Of a stretch of 64,000 nt of DNA, positions 1 to 7,769 are shown in pieces. Positions within the stretch are counted from its first letter, which is position 1, and the number at the start of each line of letters is the position of its first letter. Under the pieces are notes generated by a model, which was given only the letters and a program-made list of their open reading frames with translations, was not told the DNA's origin and did not search any database. A program made the translations under genes and the position numbers. Origin of the DNA: Streptomyces noursei ATCC 11455 (GTDB taxonomy: Bacteria; Actinomycetota; Actinomycetes; Streptomycetales; Streptomycetaceae); assembly GCF_001704275.1 (NCBI RefSeq), contig NZ_CP011533.1, positions 3,348,001 through 3,412,000 on the forward strand. Direction: 5' to 3'.

Positions 1-56
1 TCCCCGGCACCACCAACATGGTCCGGGTGCACCACCTCGGCGGCGAGCGCGCCTGA
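1..56 (+). CDS. pyk: C-terminal end of a pyruvate kinase (partial)
   Basis: Only the last 17 codons are in the window; the frame begins at base 3 and stops at the TGA at 54-56. The peptide reads PGTTNMVRVHHLGGERA. It resembles the usual C-terminus of actinobacterial pyruvate kinases, which end in a PPG..GSTN-hydrophobic-RVHR-(I/M)G stretch within the last beta strand of the C domain. Pyruvate kinase converts phosphoenolpyruvate and ADP to pyruvate and ATP. The neighbouring thioredoxin/TetR order also fits the pyk2 neighbourhood of Streptomyces as I remember it. The assignment rests on a very short peptide. Confidence 0.65.
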   Translation, partial: PGTTNMVRVHHLGGERA

Positions 57-72
57 CGCGCCGTCCCCGGAC

Positions 73-130
73 GCACGAACGGCGGTGGGCCGCCCCCTGG
101 TTCAAGGGGGCGGCCCACCGCCGTTCGTGC
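73..130. terminator. Perfect 26-bp hairpin between convergent genes
   Basis: Positions 73-98 and 105-130 are perfect reverse complements around a six-base loop. The stem is G+C rich and starts 17 bases after the stop of the pyruvate kinase gene. The next gene arrives from the other side and stops at 169. The hairpin is long and symmetric enough to act as a bidirectional terminator. Confidence 0.85.
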
Positions 131-168
131 GGCTCCCGGAAAGGTCGTACCGGATCCGGCCGGGCCGG

Positions 169-1461
169 TCAGTCCTCGATGGACACCCGCATGCCCGGGA
201 CGTGGAGGTTGCCTCCGAACTGGCCCGCCTGGTCCAGCTTCACCTTGCTGAAGTAGGCGAACGGGACGTTGAGCGGCGGCGGGTGCTCCGGGTCGAAGAC
301 GATCGGGATCAGCCCGAAGAGGTTGCCCTGCAGCCGCTCGGTGTACAGCGTCACCTTGCCGCCGCGGATGGTGGACGTGGAACCCGGGGTCGACCGCACG
401 TGGTAGTGCTTGCCGGACGCCGGGTCGTCGACGATCTGGTGCAGATCGCCGATGTCGATGCTGTCCGCGGTGAACTTCAGGGCCTGCTTGGTGTGGCCGT
501 CCTGGGTCATGACGTTGACCACCCCCGCGTAGTCCAGGCCGCGCAGGGTCAGCCCGCTGGACTCCAGGTGCCAGGGCAGGTTCGGCAGGGTGTCGGGCGT
601 CTGCTCGTCCGTGCCCTTCTGCTTGTTCTCGACGACGCAGGGGAACGCCGGCTTGCCGCTGGAGTCCTTGCCGTCGAGCCCACCGCCGGGCAGGGCGTTG
701 TCGACCGTGCCGACGGCGCCGTGCACGGTGTCGTTGACCGCCTTCGAGGGGTTCTTCAGCGCGTCGCCCACCGGCTTGGTGACCTCGTCCAGGCCGGGAC
801 CGGAGTCCGACGACGAGCCCCCGGCCGACGGGGTCGGCGACGGCGACTTCGTGGCGGACGCGGACGGCGAGGGGCTCGGCGAGGCGGACGGCTCCGCGGT
901 CTTCTTGTGCACGCCGAAGAGGTCGCCGAGCGCGTCGCCGATCCCGCCCAGCAGCCCGCCGTCGTCCTTCTTCTCCGGGGAGGCGGAGGGCGACGGGGTC
1001 GCGGAGGCGGACGGCGCGACCGGCTTGGTGCTCCCCGCGTCCTCGCCGGCCGACGGCGACGGCGAGGCGCTGGGCTTCGCGGACGGCGTGCCGTCCTTGG
1101 CGGTGTCCCCGGCGGTGTCCTTGCCGCCGCCCTTCGCCGCGTCCTTGGTGTCCTTGGCGCCGTCCTTGGCCTTGGCGTCCTTACCGGACGTGTCCGGGGC
1201 GGTGACGCAGGGGCCGTTCCTGAAGGGGCTCTCCGGCGGCGCCGGCTTGGCTATCGCCATCTGGGGCGTCAGCCCCATGCCCATGAGGACGGCGGACGGC
1301 ATCGCCGCGATGGCGATCGCCTTGCCCGCGGGCACATGCAGGCGGCTCAGCAGCGGCTTTCGGGGCGCCGCGTGCTTCGGCCCGCCCCCCACGCCTGGAC
1401 GACGCGGGGGGACTCCCCTCGCCCCGGCGGCTGCGCCCTCCTCGTGCAGCTCGTCACCCGG
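169..1461 (-). CDS. Ser/Pro-rich surface protein, third member of a DUF6230/DUF6114 set
   Basis: Product of about 430 residues, function unknown. After a basic N-terminus there is one hydrophobic segment (KAIAIAAMPSAVLMGMG, about residues 45-65) that could be a signal or anchor. A long low-complexity Ser/Pro/Ala/Lys/Asp stretch follows. The C-terminal ~190 residues are folded-looking, with two cysteines upstream of LESSGLTLRGLDYAGVV and many beta-type strands. The GTG start at 1461 has GGGAGG just upstream and overlaps the DUF6114 gene by eight bases, so the two are probably translationally coupled; an ATG at 1482 is possible but lacks a ribosome-binding site. The C-terminal part recalls the neighbouring DUF6230 protein in composition. 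I infer an exported, wall-spanning protein. Confidence 0.7.
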   Translation of the reverse strand, partial: PGDELHEEGAAAGARGVPPRRPGVGGGPKHAAPRKPLLSRLHVPAGKAIAIAAMPSAVLMGMGLTPQMAIAKPAPPESPFRNGPCVTAPDTSGKDAKAKDGAKDTKDAAKGGGKDTAGDTAKDGTPSAKPSASPSPSAGEDAGSTKPVAPSASATPSPSASPEKKDDGGLLGGIGDALGDLFGVHKKTAEPSASPSPSPSASATKSPSPTPSAGGSSSDSGPGLDEVTKPVGDALKNPSKAVNDTVHGAVGTVDNALPGGGLDGKDSSGKPAFPCVVENKQKGTDEQTPDTLPNLPWHLESSGLTLRGLDYAGVVNVMTQDGHTKQALKFTADSIDIGDLHQIVDDPASGKHYHVRSTPGSTSTIRGGKVTLYTERLQGNLFGLIPIVFDPEHPPPLNVPFAYFSKVKLDQAGQFGGNLHVPGMRVSIED

Positions 1462-2017
1462 CACGGTGCCTCCCGTTCCTTCCATTGGTCGGGCTCGTTC
1501 CTGACAGGTCGTCCAGTCCGTTGCCCAACCCGGGGCCACCGGCCGCCGGCGCGGGGTTGGTGGCGATCACCGGCCCGACGACGCGGTCCGGTTCGCCGGG
1601 CCCCTCCTCGCTCCGCGCGGGCCCGCCCGGCGCCCAGGAGACGCCCAGCGCGCCGCCGATCAGCCCCATCAGGAAGCCGACCACGAGGCCGCCGAAGTTC
1701 GAGACGACCAGGGAGACCAGGGCCAGCAGGATCGCCGCGACGCCCGCGAAGACCCGCGAGGCCGGCTGGAACCACATGGTCAGGCCGAGCACCACCAGCA
1801 GCACGCCGATGATCAGCGAGCCGGCGCCGGCGGTGGTCGCCATGCGGACGGTGAGCGACCCGATGGTGAGGTTCGCGTAGGGGAGATACATGATCGGGAC
1901 GCCGGCCAGGATGGTCAGCAGTCCGCCCCAGAACGGGCGTTGTCCGCGCCACTCCCGGAACGCCTGCCGCTTCCCGCCTCGGGTCTCGTTCGGCTCAGGT
2001 CGCTGTTCCGCGCTCAT
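1454..2017 (-). CDS. DUF6114 family membrane protein
   Basis: 187-residue integral membrane protein of the uncharacterised DUF6114 type. After a basic N-terminus (RQAFREWRGQRPFWGG) come four hydrophobic segments, roughly residues 30-50, 55-78, 80-100 and 103-130, then a Gly/Pro/Ala-rich cytoplasmic or surface tail. The start at 2017 was chosen because AAGGAGG lies seven bases upstream; the longer frame to 2050 has no such site. It lies between the DUF6230 gene (233 bases upstream) and the Ser/Pro-rich gene (overlapping), so the three are probably one transcription unit. In Streptomyces these families are commonly found together. No enzymatic motif is visible. Confidence 0.8.
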   Translation of the reverse strand: MSAEQRPEPNETRGGKRQAFREWRGQRPFWGGLLTILAGVPIMYLPYANLTIGSLTVRMATTAGAGSLIIGVLLVVLGLTMWFQPASRVFAGVAAILLALVSLVVSNFGGLVVGFLMGLIGGALGVSWAPGGPARSEEGPGEPDRVVGPVIATNPAPAAGGPGLGNGLDDLSGTSPTNGRNGRHRAG

Positions 2018-2078
2018 GCGCCAGCCTCCTTGCGGTCGGCGGGCCCACATCCGCGCCGCGCGTACGTGTCGTTGACTC

Positions 2079-2118
2079 TCCCCCAGCCTCCGGCCGGGGA
2101 GGAGACCCCCGTGCTCCA
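2079..2118. repeat. Dispersed C/G-rich inverted repeat of a type common in Streptomyces
   Basis: The sequence CTCCCCCAGCCTCCGGCCGG followed by GGAGGAGACCCCC has the form of a small hairpin repeat (CTCCCCCAGCC..CGGCCGGGGGGACCCCC) that recurs in intergenic DNA of many streptomycetes, as far as I recall. It lies between the DUF6230 and DUF6114 genes. A related copy lies inside a coding region at 31346-31395. Confidence 0.5.
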
Positions 2119-2250
2119 GTCACTCATGTCGTCCGGCTCCTCGGGACTGGCAAATCGGTGGTTCTGCAGGCACTTCAGCGCTACCGGGCACACGGGCACG
2201 GGGAACGGCTCGCGCCGTACAGCTCTCCCCGCGCCCGCACGCTCAGCGCA

Positions 2251-2868
2251 TCAGTAGCACTCGTTCTTGCCCTTGCTGACGCTCATCTTGAGGCCGCTGA
2301 GCTTGAAGGTGCCGGCCGTGGTGGCCCAGGCACGCTGCTGCACCTTGGTCAGCGTGGCGGTGTCGGCCTCCTGGGCGAAGGAGCCGGGGTCGGCCTTGTC
2401 GCCCTTCTTGATACCGGGGCCCTTGGACGTCGAACCCGCCGCAACACCGATGTTGATGTTGTTGAAGGTCGCGTCCGCGTTCAGCTGGTCCAGGTCGATG
2501 TAGAGGTTCTTGGCCTCCACCGGGTCCTTGCCGCCGCCGGCCTGGAGCTTCATCGACACGTCGCCGAAGAGCGGGACCGGCACGACGACGGACTGGCACA
2601 GGTTGCGGATCTTGGCGGTGCTGAACGCCGAGACCGCCACCGGGACGTTCGTGCCGTTCTTCTGGGCGTCGACCGCGCCGTACTGGACGAAGCCGGTGCC
2701 GTCCAGCCGGTCCGTGCTGACCTTGAACTGCTGGCCGGACACGCTGAACGACGCCGCCAGGGCACCCTGCGAGAGGGCGACGCCGATCGCGGCGGTGGCC
2801 GCGACACTCGGCACCATGACGACGGCGAACCGCTTCCATCTGGTCCCGCCACGAGTCAGGGACTCCAT
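2251..2868 (-). CDS. DUF6230 family exported protein
   Basis: 205-residue protein of the DUF6230 family. A basic stretch (TRGGTRWKR) is followed by one hydrophobic signal or anchor segment (FAVVMVPSVAATAAIGVALS, about residues 13-35) and a beta-rich domain that ends in NECY. The ATG at 2868 is preceded by AAGGAGGA at ideal spacing, so the much longer open frame upstream (to 3324) is not coding. Family members of this size are sometimes annotated as cholesterol esterase in Streptomyces, but I see no GxSxG serine-hydrolase motif here and would not assign that activity. It is the first gene of a probable three-gene unit with DUF6114 and a Ser/Pro-rich protein, all likely at the cell surface. Confidence 0.8.
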   Translation of the reverse strand: MESLTRGGTRWKRFAVVMVPSVAATAAIGVALSQGALAASFSVSGQQFKVSTDRLDGTGFVQYGAVDAQKNGTNVPVAVSAFSTAKIRNLCQSVVVPVPLFGDVSMKLQAGGGKDPVEAKNLYIDLDQLNADATFNNINIGVAAGSTSKGPGIKKGDKADPGSFAQEADTATLTKVQQRAWATTAGTFKLSGLKMSVSKGKNECY

Positions 2869-3227
2869 GACTTTCCTCCTTCTCGGACGTACATCTCCGG
2901 TACGCGCCGCCTCCGTTGAAGGCAGCCGTACCTGGGATGGGAGAAGTGCTACGTCCTCGGGAAGGAGAGCGCCCGTCTCGGAGGCACAGCGTGTATCCGA
3001 ATACCGGCGATCACCCCCGAGCGACAACCACTGGCCACGCTCTCGCGCAACCTCACCGGACAGGCCCCGCCCAAGGGCAGAGACCCCCCTGTCCGCGGTC
3101 GGCGCCACTGCCGCCGACCCACTCGGTGGGGACCCAAATACCCCGCGGCGCCGACCGGATGCCGGGCTGCGGGAATGGACCGAGCGTGGCCGATCGTCGT
3201 CCATTCCCGCCCGGCGCACAAGGCCCT

Positions 3228-3245
3228 CGTTACTTGCGGGTAACG
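3228..3245. promoter_or_regulatory. Inverted repeat CGTTAC-N6-GTAACG, candidate operator
   Basis: Perfect six-base arms around TTGCGG, 360 bases upstream of the DUF6230 start codon. The TTAC..GTAA form is typical of binding sites for dimeric TetR- or GntR-type regulators. No adjacent regulator gene points to its binder. Confidence 0.4.
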
Positions 3246-3323
3246 GGCCGATAACTACGCCGCGACACACGGAGATCATCCGGGCACCCAGCGTCGTCCC
3301 TGATGACGCCCAAACAAGGGGCA

Positions 3324-3337
3324 ATTCTGAGCAGAAT
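3324..3337. promoter_or_regulatory. 14-bp palindrome ATTCTG-AG-CAGAAT
   Basis: Perfect six-base arms with a two-base centre in the AT-richer part of the gap between the thioredoxin and DUF6230 genes. It is a candidate operator; nothing else supports it. Confidence 0.3.
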
Positions 3338-3373
3338 CCGGCAAATTGGCCGCCTGCTCTTACTCCAAGTAAC

Positions 3374-3413
3374 AGCGGCCACGTTTACCAAGTTTCGGTA
3401 AAGCGTGGCCGCT
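3374..3413. terminator. 16-bp hairpin downstream of the thioredoxin gene
   Basis: AGCGGCCACGTTTACC and its complement pair around AAGTTTC with one bulged G. It lies 145 bases beyond the thioredoxin stop codon. It may terminate that transcript or act as an operator; the distance makes the terminator role uncertain. Confidence 0.5.
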
Positions 3414-3557
3414 GCTCCGTTTGCCGGACGTGTGTGCGGGAGTTGCCGCAGGACGGAACCGGACGGGACGGAAATGTGCCGGAAAAGACCCGGCACGAGG
3501 GGGAATTCGACGCGGAGCGCCGTCTCCCGGGGGGTGGTGGGCGGGGAACGCGCCGGC

Positions 3558-4526
3558 TCAGAACAGGACGCGCGCCAGCGCGGTGCGCGCCTTGCTCACC
3601 CGCGGGTCGTCCGCGCCGATCACGTCGAACAGCTCCAGCAGCCGCACCCGCGCGGCCTCCCGGTCCTCCCCGGCCGTCCGCTGCACGGCGTCGACCAGCC
3701 GGCCGAAGGCGTCCTCGACATGTCCGCCCACCAGGTCCAGGTCCGCGGCCCTGATCTGCGCCTGGACGTCGGCCGGGCGCTCCGCGGCCTCCTTGCGCAC
3801 CGCCTGCGGGTCCAGGTCCTGCACCCGCTGGAGGAGTTCGGCCTGGGCCAGACCGAGCTTGGCCTCCGGGTTGGTCGGGTCGTCGGAGAGGACGTTCTGG
3901 TAGGCGCGGATGGCGCCGCCGAGGTCACCGGCGTCCAGCGCGTCCGCCGCCGTGGTCAGCGCCGCGTCGTACGGGCCGACCGGCGCCGGGGCCGGGGCGT
4001 CGGCCTGCTCGGCCGCCGCCGGGTCGACCGGCGCGCCCACGATGCCGAACTGCTGCTCGGCGACCTGCACCAGCTGGTCCAGCACCTGCCGCAGCTGCGC
4101 CTCGGGGACCGCGCCCTGGAAGAGCGGGATCGGCTGGCCCGCGACCACCGCGAACACCGCCGGGATGCCCTGCACCCCGAACTGCTGGAACAGCATCTGG
4201 TTGCTGTCGACGTCGATCTTGGCGAGGACGAACTTGCCGGCGTACTCCGCCGCGAGGCTCTCCAGCAGCGGACCGAGCTGCTTGCACGGCTGGCACCACT
4301 CGGCCCAGAAGTCGATGACGACCGGGACCTCGGTGGAACGCTGCAGGACGTCCTGCTGGAACCCCGCCTCGTCGACGTCGAACACCAGGCGGGTGGCACC
4401 GGCCGGCGCCGCGCCCGTGCGGGCGGCCTCGGCGCGGGCCTGCTCGGCCTTCTGCTTCGCTTCGCCGGCCGCCTTCACCGCGGCGAGGTCGACGACTCCA
4501 CTCATGGACATGTTGCGTGGCTGCAT
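3558..4526 (-). CDS. Thioredoxin-TPR protein (CnoX/YbbN-like co-chaperone)
   Basis: 322-residue cytoplasmic protein. Residues 1-45 are an Ala/Lys/Glu-rich lead. Residues ~48-155 form a thioredoxin fold with the active-site motif WCQPC at 77-81 and the cis-Pro region GIPAV. After a Pro/Ala linker, residues ~190-322 form tetratricopeptide-like helices (GDLGGAIRAYQNVLSDDPTNPEAKLGLAQAELL). This layout matches the CnoX/YbbN group of thioredoxin-TPR co-chaperones; unlike E. coli CnoX both active-site cysteines are present, so redox activity is likely. The ATG at 4526 is preceded by GGGAGGATGG. Two 11-bp direct repeats (TCCGGAAAGCG at 4556 and 4568) lie just upstream. The gene diverges from a TetR gene. 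Confidence 0.88.
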   Translation of the reverse strand: MQPRNMSMSGVVDLAAVKAAGEAKQKAEQARAEAARTGAAPAGATRLVFDVDEAGFQQDVLQRSTEVPVVIDFWAEWCQPCKQLGPLLESLAAEYAGKFVLAKIDVDSNQMLFQQFGVQGIPAVFAVVAGQPIPLFQGAVPEAQLRQVLDQLVQVAEQQFGIVGAPVDPAAAEQADAPAPAPVGPYDAALTTAADALDAGDLGGAIRAYQNVLSDDPTNPEAKLGLAQAELLQRVQDLDPQAVRKEAAERPADVQAQIRAADLDLVGGHVEDAFGRLVDAVQRTAGEDREAARVRLLELFDVIGADDPRVSKARTALARVLF

Positions 4527-4709
4527 GGGTCCATCCTCCCCCCTGAGCGGCCGGTTCCGGAAAGCGATCCGGAAAGCGGGCCCACGCCCCGCCGGCAGGC
4601 CCCGCTGGAGTGCGGTCCGCGCCGGGGATCCGGTGCCCGATGGACGGCCCCGAGGGGCCGCTGTGCGCGGCCATGGGTCCCCACCCACGGCCAGTGGCTG
4701 TCGCTCTTT

Positions 4710-4726
4710 CGCTACAGGTCGTAGCG
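4710..4726. promoter_or_regulatory. Inverted repeat CGCTAC-N5-GTAGCG between thioredoxin and TetR genes
   Basis: Six-base arms around AGGTC in the 316-bp divergent gap. Position and symmetry suit a TetR operator, possibly for the regulator at 4843, but it is 117 bases from that start and other sites are possible. Confidence 0.35.
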
Positions 4727-4842
4727 TAACTCGCGACGCCCCCGCCCGGCACCCGGCTCCCCCCGCCCGCCGGGTGATCTCCCTCACGGACCGCGCCACC
4801 GGGCGGGGTCCGGATCGCCTACCGGCCGGTATGGTCGCCGGC

Positions 4843-5481
4843 ATGCACCAGTCCGCCCGCTCCCCGAAAGGCCGCCCGGGCCGCCCCCGCAGCGTCGAGA
4901 CCGATCACGCGATCCTCGACGCCACCCGCGCCGCGCTCGTGGACGTGGGCTGGGGCGGGCTCACCATGGGCGAGGTCGCCGCCCGCGCCGGGGTCGCCAA
5001 GACCACCCTCTACCGCCGCTGGGCCAACAAGAGCGAACTGGTCGTGGACGCCGTGGCGGTCCTCTTCGACGAACTGGAACTCCCCGACCGGGGCTGCCTG
5101 CAGTCCGACATCGAGGGCGTGGTGCTCCAGTTCGGCGCGCTGCTGGCCCGGCCCGAGACCAAGACCGCGCTGATGGCGGTGGTCGCCGAATCCACGACCG
5201 ACGACGCGCTGCGCGAGCGGATCCGCTCGGCGATCGTGGAACGGCAGAAACGGCTGGTGCTGCTGGGCCGTTCCCGGGCGCAGGCGCGCGGCGAACTGCC
5301 GCCGGACGCCGGCGGGCCCGAGGGCGAACGGGCCGCGGAGCGCACCGTGGGCCTGATCTTCGACGTGATCGCCGGGGCCGTGGTCCACCGCCTGCTGGTC
5401 AGCGCGGAGCCGGTGGACACCGGCTGGGCGCGGCAGTTCACCACGCTGCTGCTGGCCGGCCTGGCCGGGCTGAAGCCGTAG
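4843..5481 (+). CDS. TetR-family transcriptional regulator
   Basis: 212-residue regulator. The N-terminal helix-turn-helix domain is clear: GRPRSVETDHAILDATR, then GLTMGEVAARAGVAKTTLYRRWANKSEL (about residues 45-72). The C-terminal ligand-binding domain is unassigned, so the inducer is unknown. A second ATG lies in frame at 4831. I prefer 4843 because TATGGT sits seven bases upstream in the arrangement seen at other apparently leaderless genes here, and neither start has a ribosome-binding site. It is transcribed away from the thioredoxin gene and runs towards the epimerase gene, whose stop is 50 bases further on. Confidence 0.88.
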   Translation: MHQSARSPKGRPGRPRSVETDHAILDATRAALVDVGWGGLTMGEVAARAGVAKTTLYRRWANKSELVVDAVAVLFDELELPDRGCLQSDIEGVVLQFGALLARPETKTALMAVVAESTTDDALRERIRSAIVERQKRLVLLGRSRAQARGELPPDAGGPEGERAAERTVGLIFDVIAGAVVHRLLVSAEPVDTGWARQFTTLLLAGLAGLKP

Positions 5482-5530
5482 TCACGACCACCGCCGCGGC
5501 CCGGCCGGCGTCCACCGGTCCCGCGCCGCC

Positions 5531-6544
5531 TCACACCTGGTAGCGCTCCGCCCGGAACAGGTGCAGGTGCTCGGCCACCCACTCCGAGGTCCGCGCCAGC
5601 CCCTCCTTGAGGGTGACCTCCGGCTGCCACGAAGCCCACTGGCGGGCCCGGGAGTTGTCCGACAGCAGCCGCTCCACCTCGCTGCCCGAGGGCCGCAGCC
5701 GCTCGGCGTCCACCACCACCTCGGCGTCCCGCCCGGAGGCCGCGATCAGCGCCTCGGCCAGCGCCCCGATGGTGATCTCCCGGCCGCTGCCGAGGTTGAC
5801 GACCTGCCCCAGCGCCCGGTCGCAGTCGGCCAGCGCCATGAACCCGGCCGCGGTGTCGGTGACGAACGTGAAGTCCCGGGTCGGGGTCAGCGAACCGAGC
5901 TTGATCTGCCGGGCGCCGGAGTGCAGTTGGGCCAGGATCGTCGGGATCACCGCGCGGGCGGACTGCCGGGGCCCGTAGGTGTTGAACGGCCGCACCACCG
6001 TCACCGGCAGTTCGAAGGCGTGCCAGTGGGACAGCGCCATCATGTCCGCGCCGATCTTCGAGGCGGAGTACGGCGACTGCGGCTGGAGCGGGTGCTCCTC
6101 GCTGATCGGCGCGGTCCGCGCGGTCCCGTACACCTCGCTGGTGGAGGTGTGCACCATCCGCCGCACCCCGTGCCGACGGCACGCCTCGGCGACGTTCTCG
6201 GTGCCCACCACGTTGGTCTGCACATACGCGCCGGGCGAGTCATAGCTGTAGGGGATGCCGATCAGCGCGGCCAGGTGGAAGACGGTGTCGCAGCCGGCGA
6301 CGGCGTCCATCACCCGGCCAGCGTCCCGGACGTCGCCGGCGACCATCTCCACCGGGCCGCCCGGCACCAGGTAGCGGGCCAGGTTCCCCTTCTCCGCGTA
6401 CGGCTTGTAGTGGACGAAGGCGCGCACCTCGGCGCCGGCCTCCACCAGCAGATCGACCAGCGTCGACCCGATGAACCCCTCGGCCCCGGTGACCAGGACC
6501 TTCCGACCGGCCCACGGCCGGGACGCGGTGCTCCGCGTGCTCAT
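5531..6544 (-). CDS. NAD-dependent sugar-nucleotide epimerase/dehydratase
   Basis: 337-residue extended short-chain dehydrogenase. The Rossmann motif GAEGFIG is at about residues 20-26, and the catalytic Tyr-Lys pair appears in YSASKIGAD, preceded by the TSTSEVYG serine stretch. The sequence is of the GDP-mannose dehydratase/UDP-glucose epimerase type, acting on a nucleotide sugar in the cytoplasm; the exact substrate cannot be read. Its ATG overlaps the stop of the MurG-like gene (ATGA at 6541-6544), so both are translated from one message. The pairing suggests that it supplies or modifies the sugar used by that glycosyltransferase, which is an inference. Confidence 0.85.
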   Translation of the reverse strand: MSTRSTASRPWAGRKVLVTGAEGFIGSTLVDLLVEAGAEVRAFVHYKPYAEKGNLARYLVPGGPVEMVAGDVRDAGRVMDAVAGCDTVFHLAALIGIPYSYDSPGAYVQTNVVGTENVAEACRRHGVRRMVHTSTSEVYGTARTAPISEEHPLQPQSPYSASKIGADMMALSHWHAFELPVTVVRPFNTYGPRQSARAVIPTILAQLHSGARQIKLGSLTPTRDFTFVTDTAAGFMALADCDRALGQVVNLGSGREITIGALAEALIAASGRDAEVVVDAERLRPSGSEVERLLSDNSRARQWASWQPEVTLKEGLARTSEWVAEHLHLFRAERYQV

Positions 6545-7707
6545 GCTGACTCCTTCAGTGTGGTGACGAGGTGGTGGGGGTGGGGATGGCCGGCCAGCGT
6601 CAGGGTCCGCGCGGCCAGCAGGTCGGCGGCCCGGGAGTGCGTGCCGGGGTCGGCCGCCGCGCCCATCGCGGCCAGCCGGTCCGGATCGGCCAACAGCGGG
6701 GTGACCAGCGCGTCCAGCCGCTCGGCGGTGACCTCCGCGTCGGGCAGCAGCAGTCCCGCCCCGGCGTCGGAAAGCACCCGGGCGTTGTGCGTCTGGTGGT
6801 CGCCGGGCGCGTGCGGGTACGGGACGAGGACGGCCGGCATCCCGATCGTGGCCAGTTCGGCGACGGTCGCCGATCCGGCCCGGCACAGCACCAGGTCGGC
6901 CGCCGCGTACGCCAGGTCCATCCGGTCCAGGTACGGCACCGCCTCGGCGACCGCCGCCCCGCCGTTCGCTTCCAGGGCGGCCCGGGTGGCGTCCAGCGCC
7001 GCCGGCCCGGTCTTGATCAGCAGCCGCAGCCGGTTCCGGCCCAGGTAGCGGGCCGCGAGGCCGACGGCGCCCTCGGTGAGCCGGGCGGCGCCCAGGCTGC
7101 CGCCGTTGACCAGCAGCAGCCGCGCCTCCTCCGGGATCCCCAGGGCCGACCGGGCGGCCGACCGCAGCGCCACCCGGTCCAGGCCGGCCAGCGGCCCGGT
7201 CAGCGGCATCCCGACCGTCTCGGCCTGCGCACCGCCCGCCAGGTGGGGACGGCTGCGGTCGAAGGCCAGGGCGATGTGCGGGGTGAGCCGGGCGGCGAAC
7301 TTGTTGGCCCGGCCGGGCACCGCGTTGGACTCGTGGATCAGGCTGGGCAGTCCCGCCATCCGGGCCCCGACGATCACCGGGGCGCTCGGGTAGCCGCCCA
7401 TCCCGACGGCGACCTGGGCGCCCTGGTCCCGCAGGATCGCCCGGCACTGGGCGCCCGAGCGCAGCAGCGCGGCCGGCAGCAGATAGCGTCTGGCGCCCAG
7501 CGCCGGGTCGAAGGGGATCATGTCGACGGTGTGGAGCCGGTAGCCGGCCTGCGGGATCAGCCGCGTCTCCAGGCCGCGGTCGGTCCCCACGAAGGAGATC
7601 ACCGCGTCCGGCACGGCCCGGCGCAGCGCGTCGGCGAGTGCGATTCCGGGATAGATATGGCCGCCGGTGCCGCCCGCACCGATCACGACCGAGAGTGGTG
7701 TGCGCAT
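6541..7707 (-). CDS. MurG-like UDP-GlcNAc glycosyltransferase (paralogue outside the dcw cluster)
   Basis: 388-residue GT28 protein. It has the MurG N-terminal loop GAGGTGGHIYPG (residues ~11-22), the second glycine loop GMGGYPSAP, HESNAVPGRANK, the C-terminal nucleotide-binding loop NGGSLGAAR, and the donor-binding segment LVLCRAGSATVAELATIGMPAVLVPYP. Canonical MurG adds GlcNAc to undecaprenyl-PP-MurNAc-pentapeptide (lipid I) to make lipid II on the inner membrane face. The housekeeping murG normally sits in the division/cell-wall cluster, and none of those genes are here, so this is probably a second copy. The ATG at 7707 faces a response-regulator gene across 62 bp with a direct-repeat site. 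A longer frame to 7779 has no start signal. It may modify the wall under regulation or serve a specialised pathway. Confidence 0.85.
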   Translation of the reverse strand: MRTPLSVVIGAGGTGGHIYPGIALADALRRAVPDAVISFVGTDRGLETRLIPQAGYRLHTVDMIPFDPALGARRYLLPAALLRSGAQCRAILRDQGAQVAVGMGGYPSAPVIVGARMAGLPSLIHESNAVPGRANKFAARLTPHIALAFDRSRPHLAGGAQAETVGMPLTGPLAGLDRVALRSAARSALGIPEEARLLLVNGGSLGAARLTEGAVGLAARYLGRNRLRLLIKTGPAALDATRAALEANGGAAVAEAVPYLDRMDLAYAAADLVLCRAGSATVAELATIGMPAVLVPYPHAPGDHQTHNARVLSDAGAGLLLPDAEVTAERLDALVTPLLADPDRLAAMGAAADPGTHSRAADLLAARTLTLAGHPHPHHLVTTLKESA

Positions 7708-7730
7708 GGCCGCCACGCTCGTCCGCCGCC

Positions 7731-7747
7731 TTAAGAACGTTCTAAGA
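7731..7747. promoter_or_regulatory. Direct/inverted repeat TTAAGA-N5-CTAAGA in the divergent murG-like/response-regulator gap
   Basis: TTAAGA at 7731 and CTAAGA at 7742 are direct repeats with an 11-bp period, the usual spacing of OmpR/PhoB-type sites. The centre also contains the perfect 10-bp palindrome AGAACGTTCT (7734-7743). It lies in the 62-bp gap between the two divergent starts, so the regulator at 7770 is the obvious candidate binder. Confidence 0.55.
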
Positions 7748-7769
7748 CGCCGTTTGGGAGCCTGGAGCC

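Larger units (their letters stand above)
2869..3557. other. 689-bp non-coding region upstream of the DUF6230 gene
   Basis: I see no convincing gene here. The stretch is less GC-rich than its surroundings and carries three separate inverted repeats, listed individually. It must hold the promoter of the DUF6230 set (reading leftwards) and the end of the thioredoxin transcript. Confidence 0.6.

Noticed and set aside
2869..3324. N-terminal extension of the DUF6230 frame
   Set aside because: A signal-like start with a strong ribosome-binding site lies at 2868; the upstream part has no features of coding sequence.
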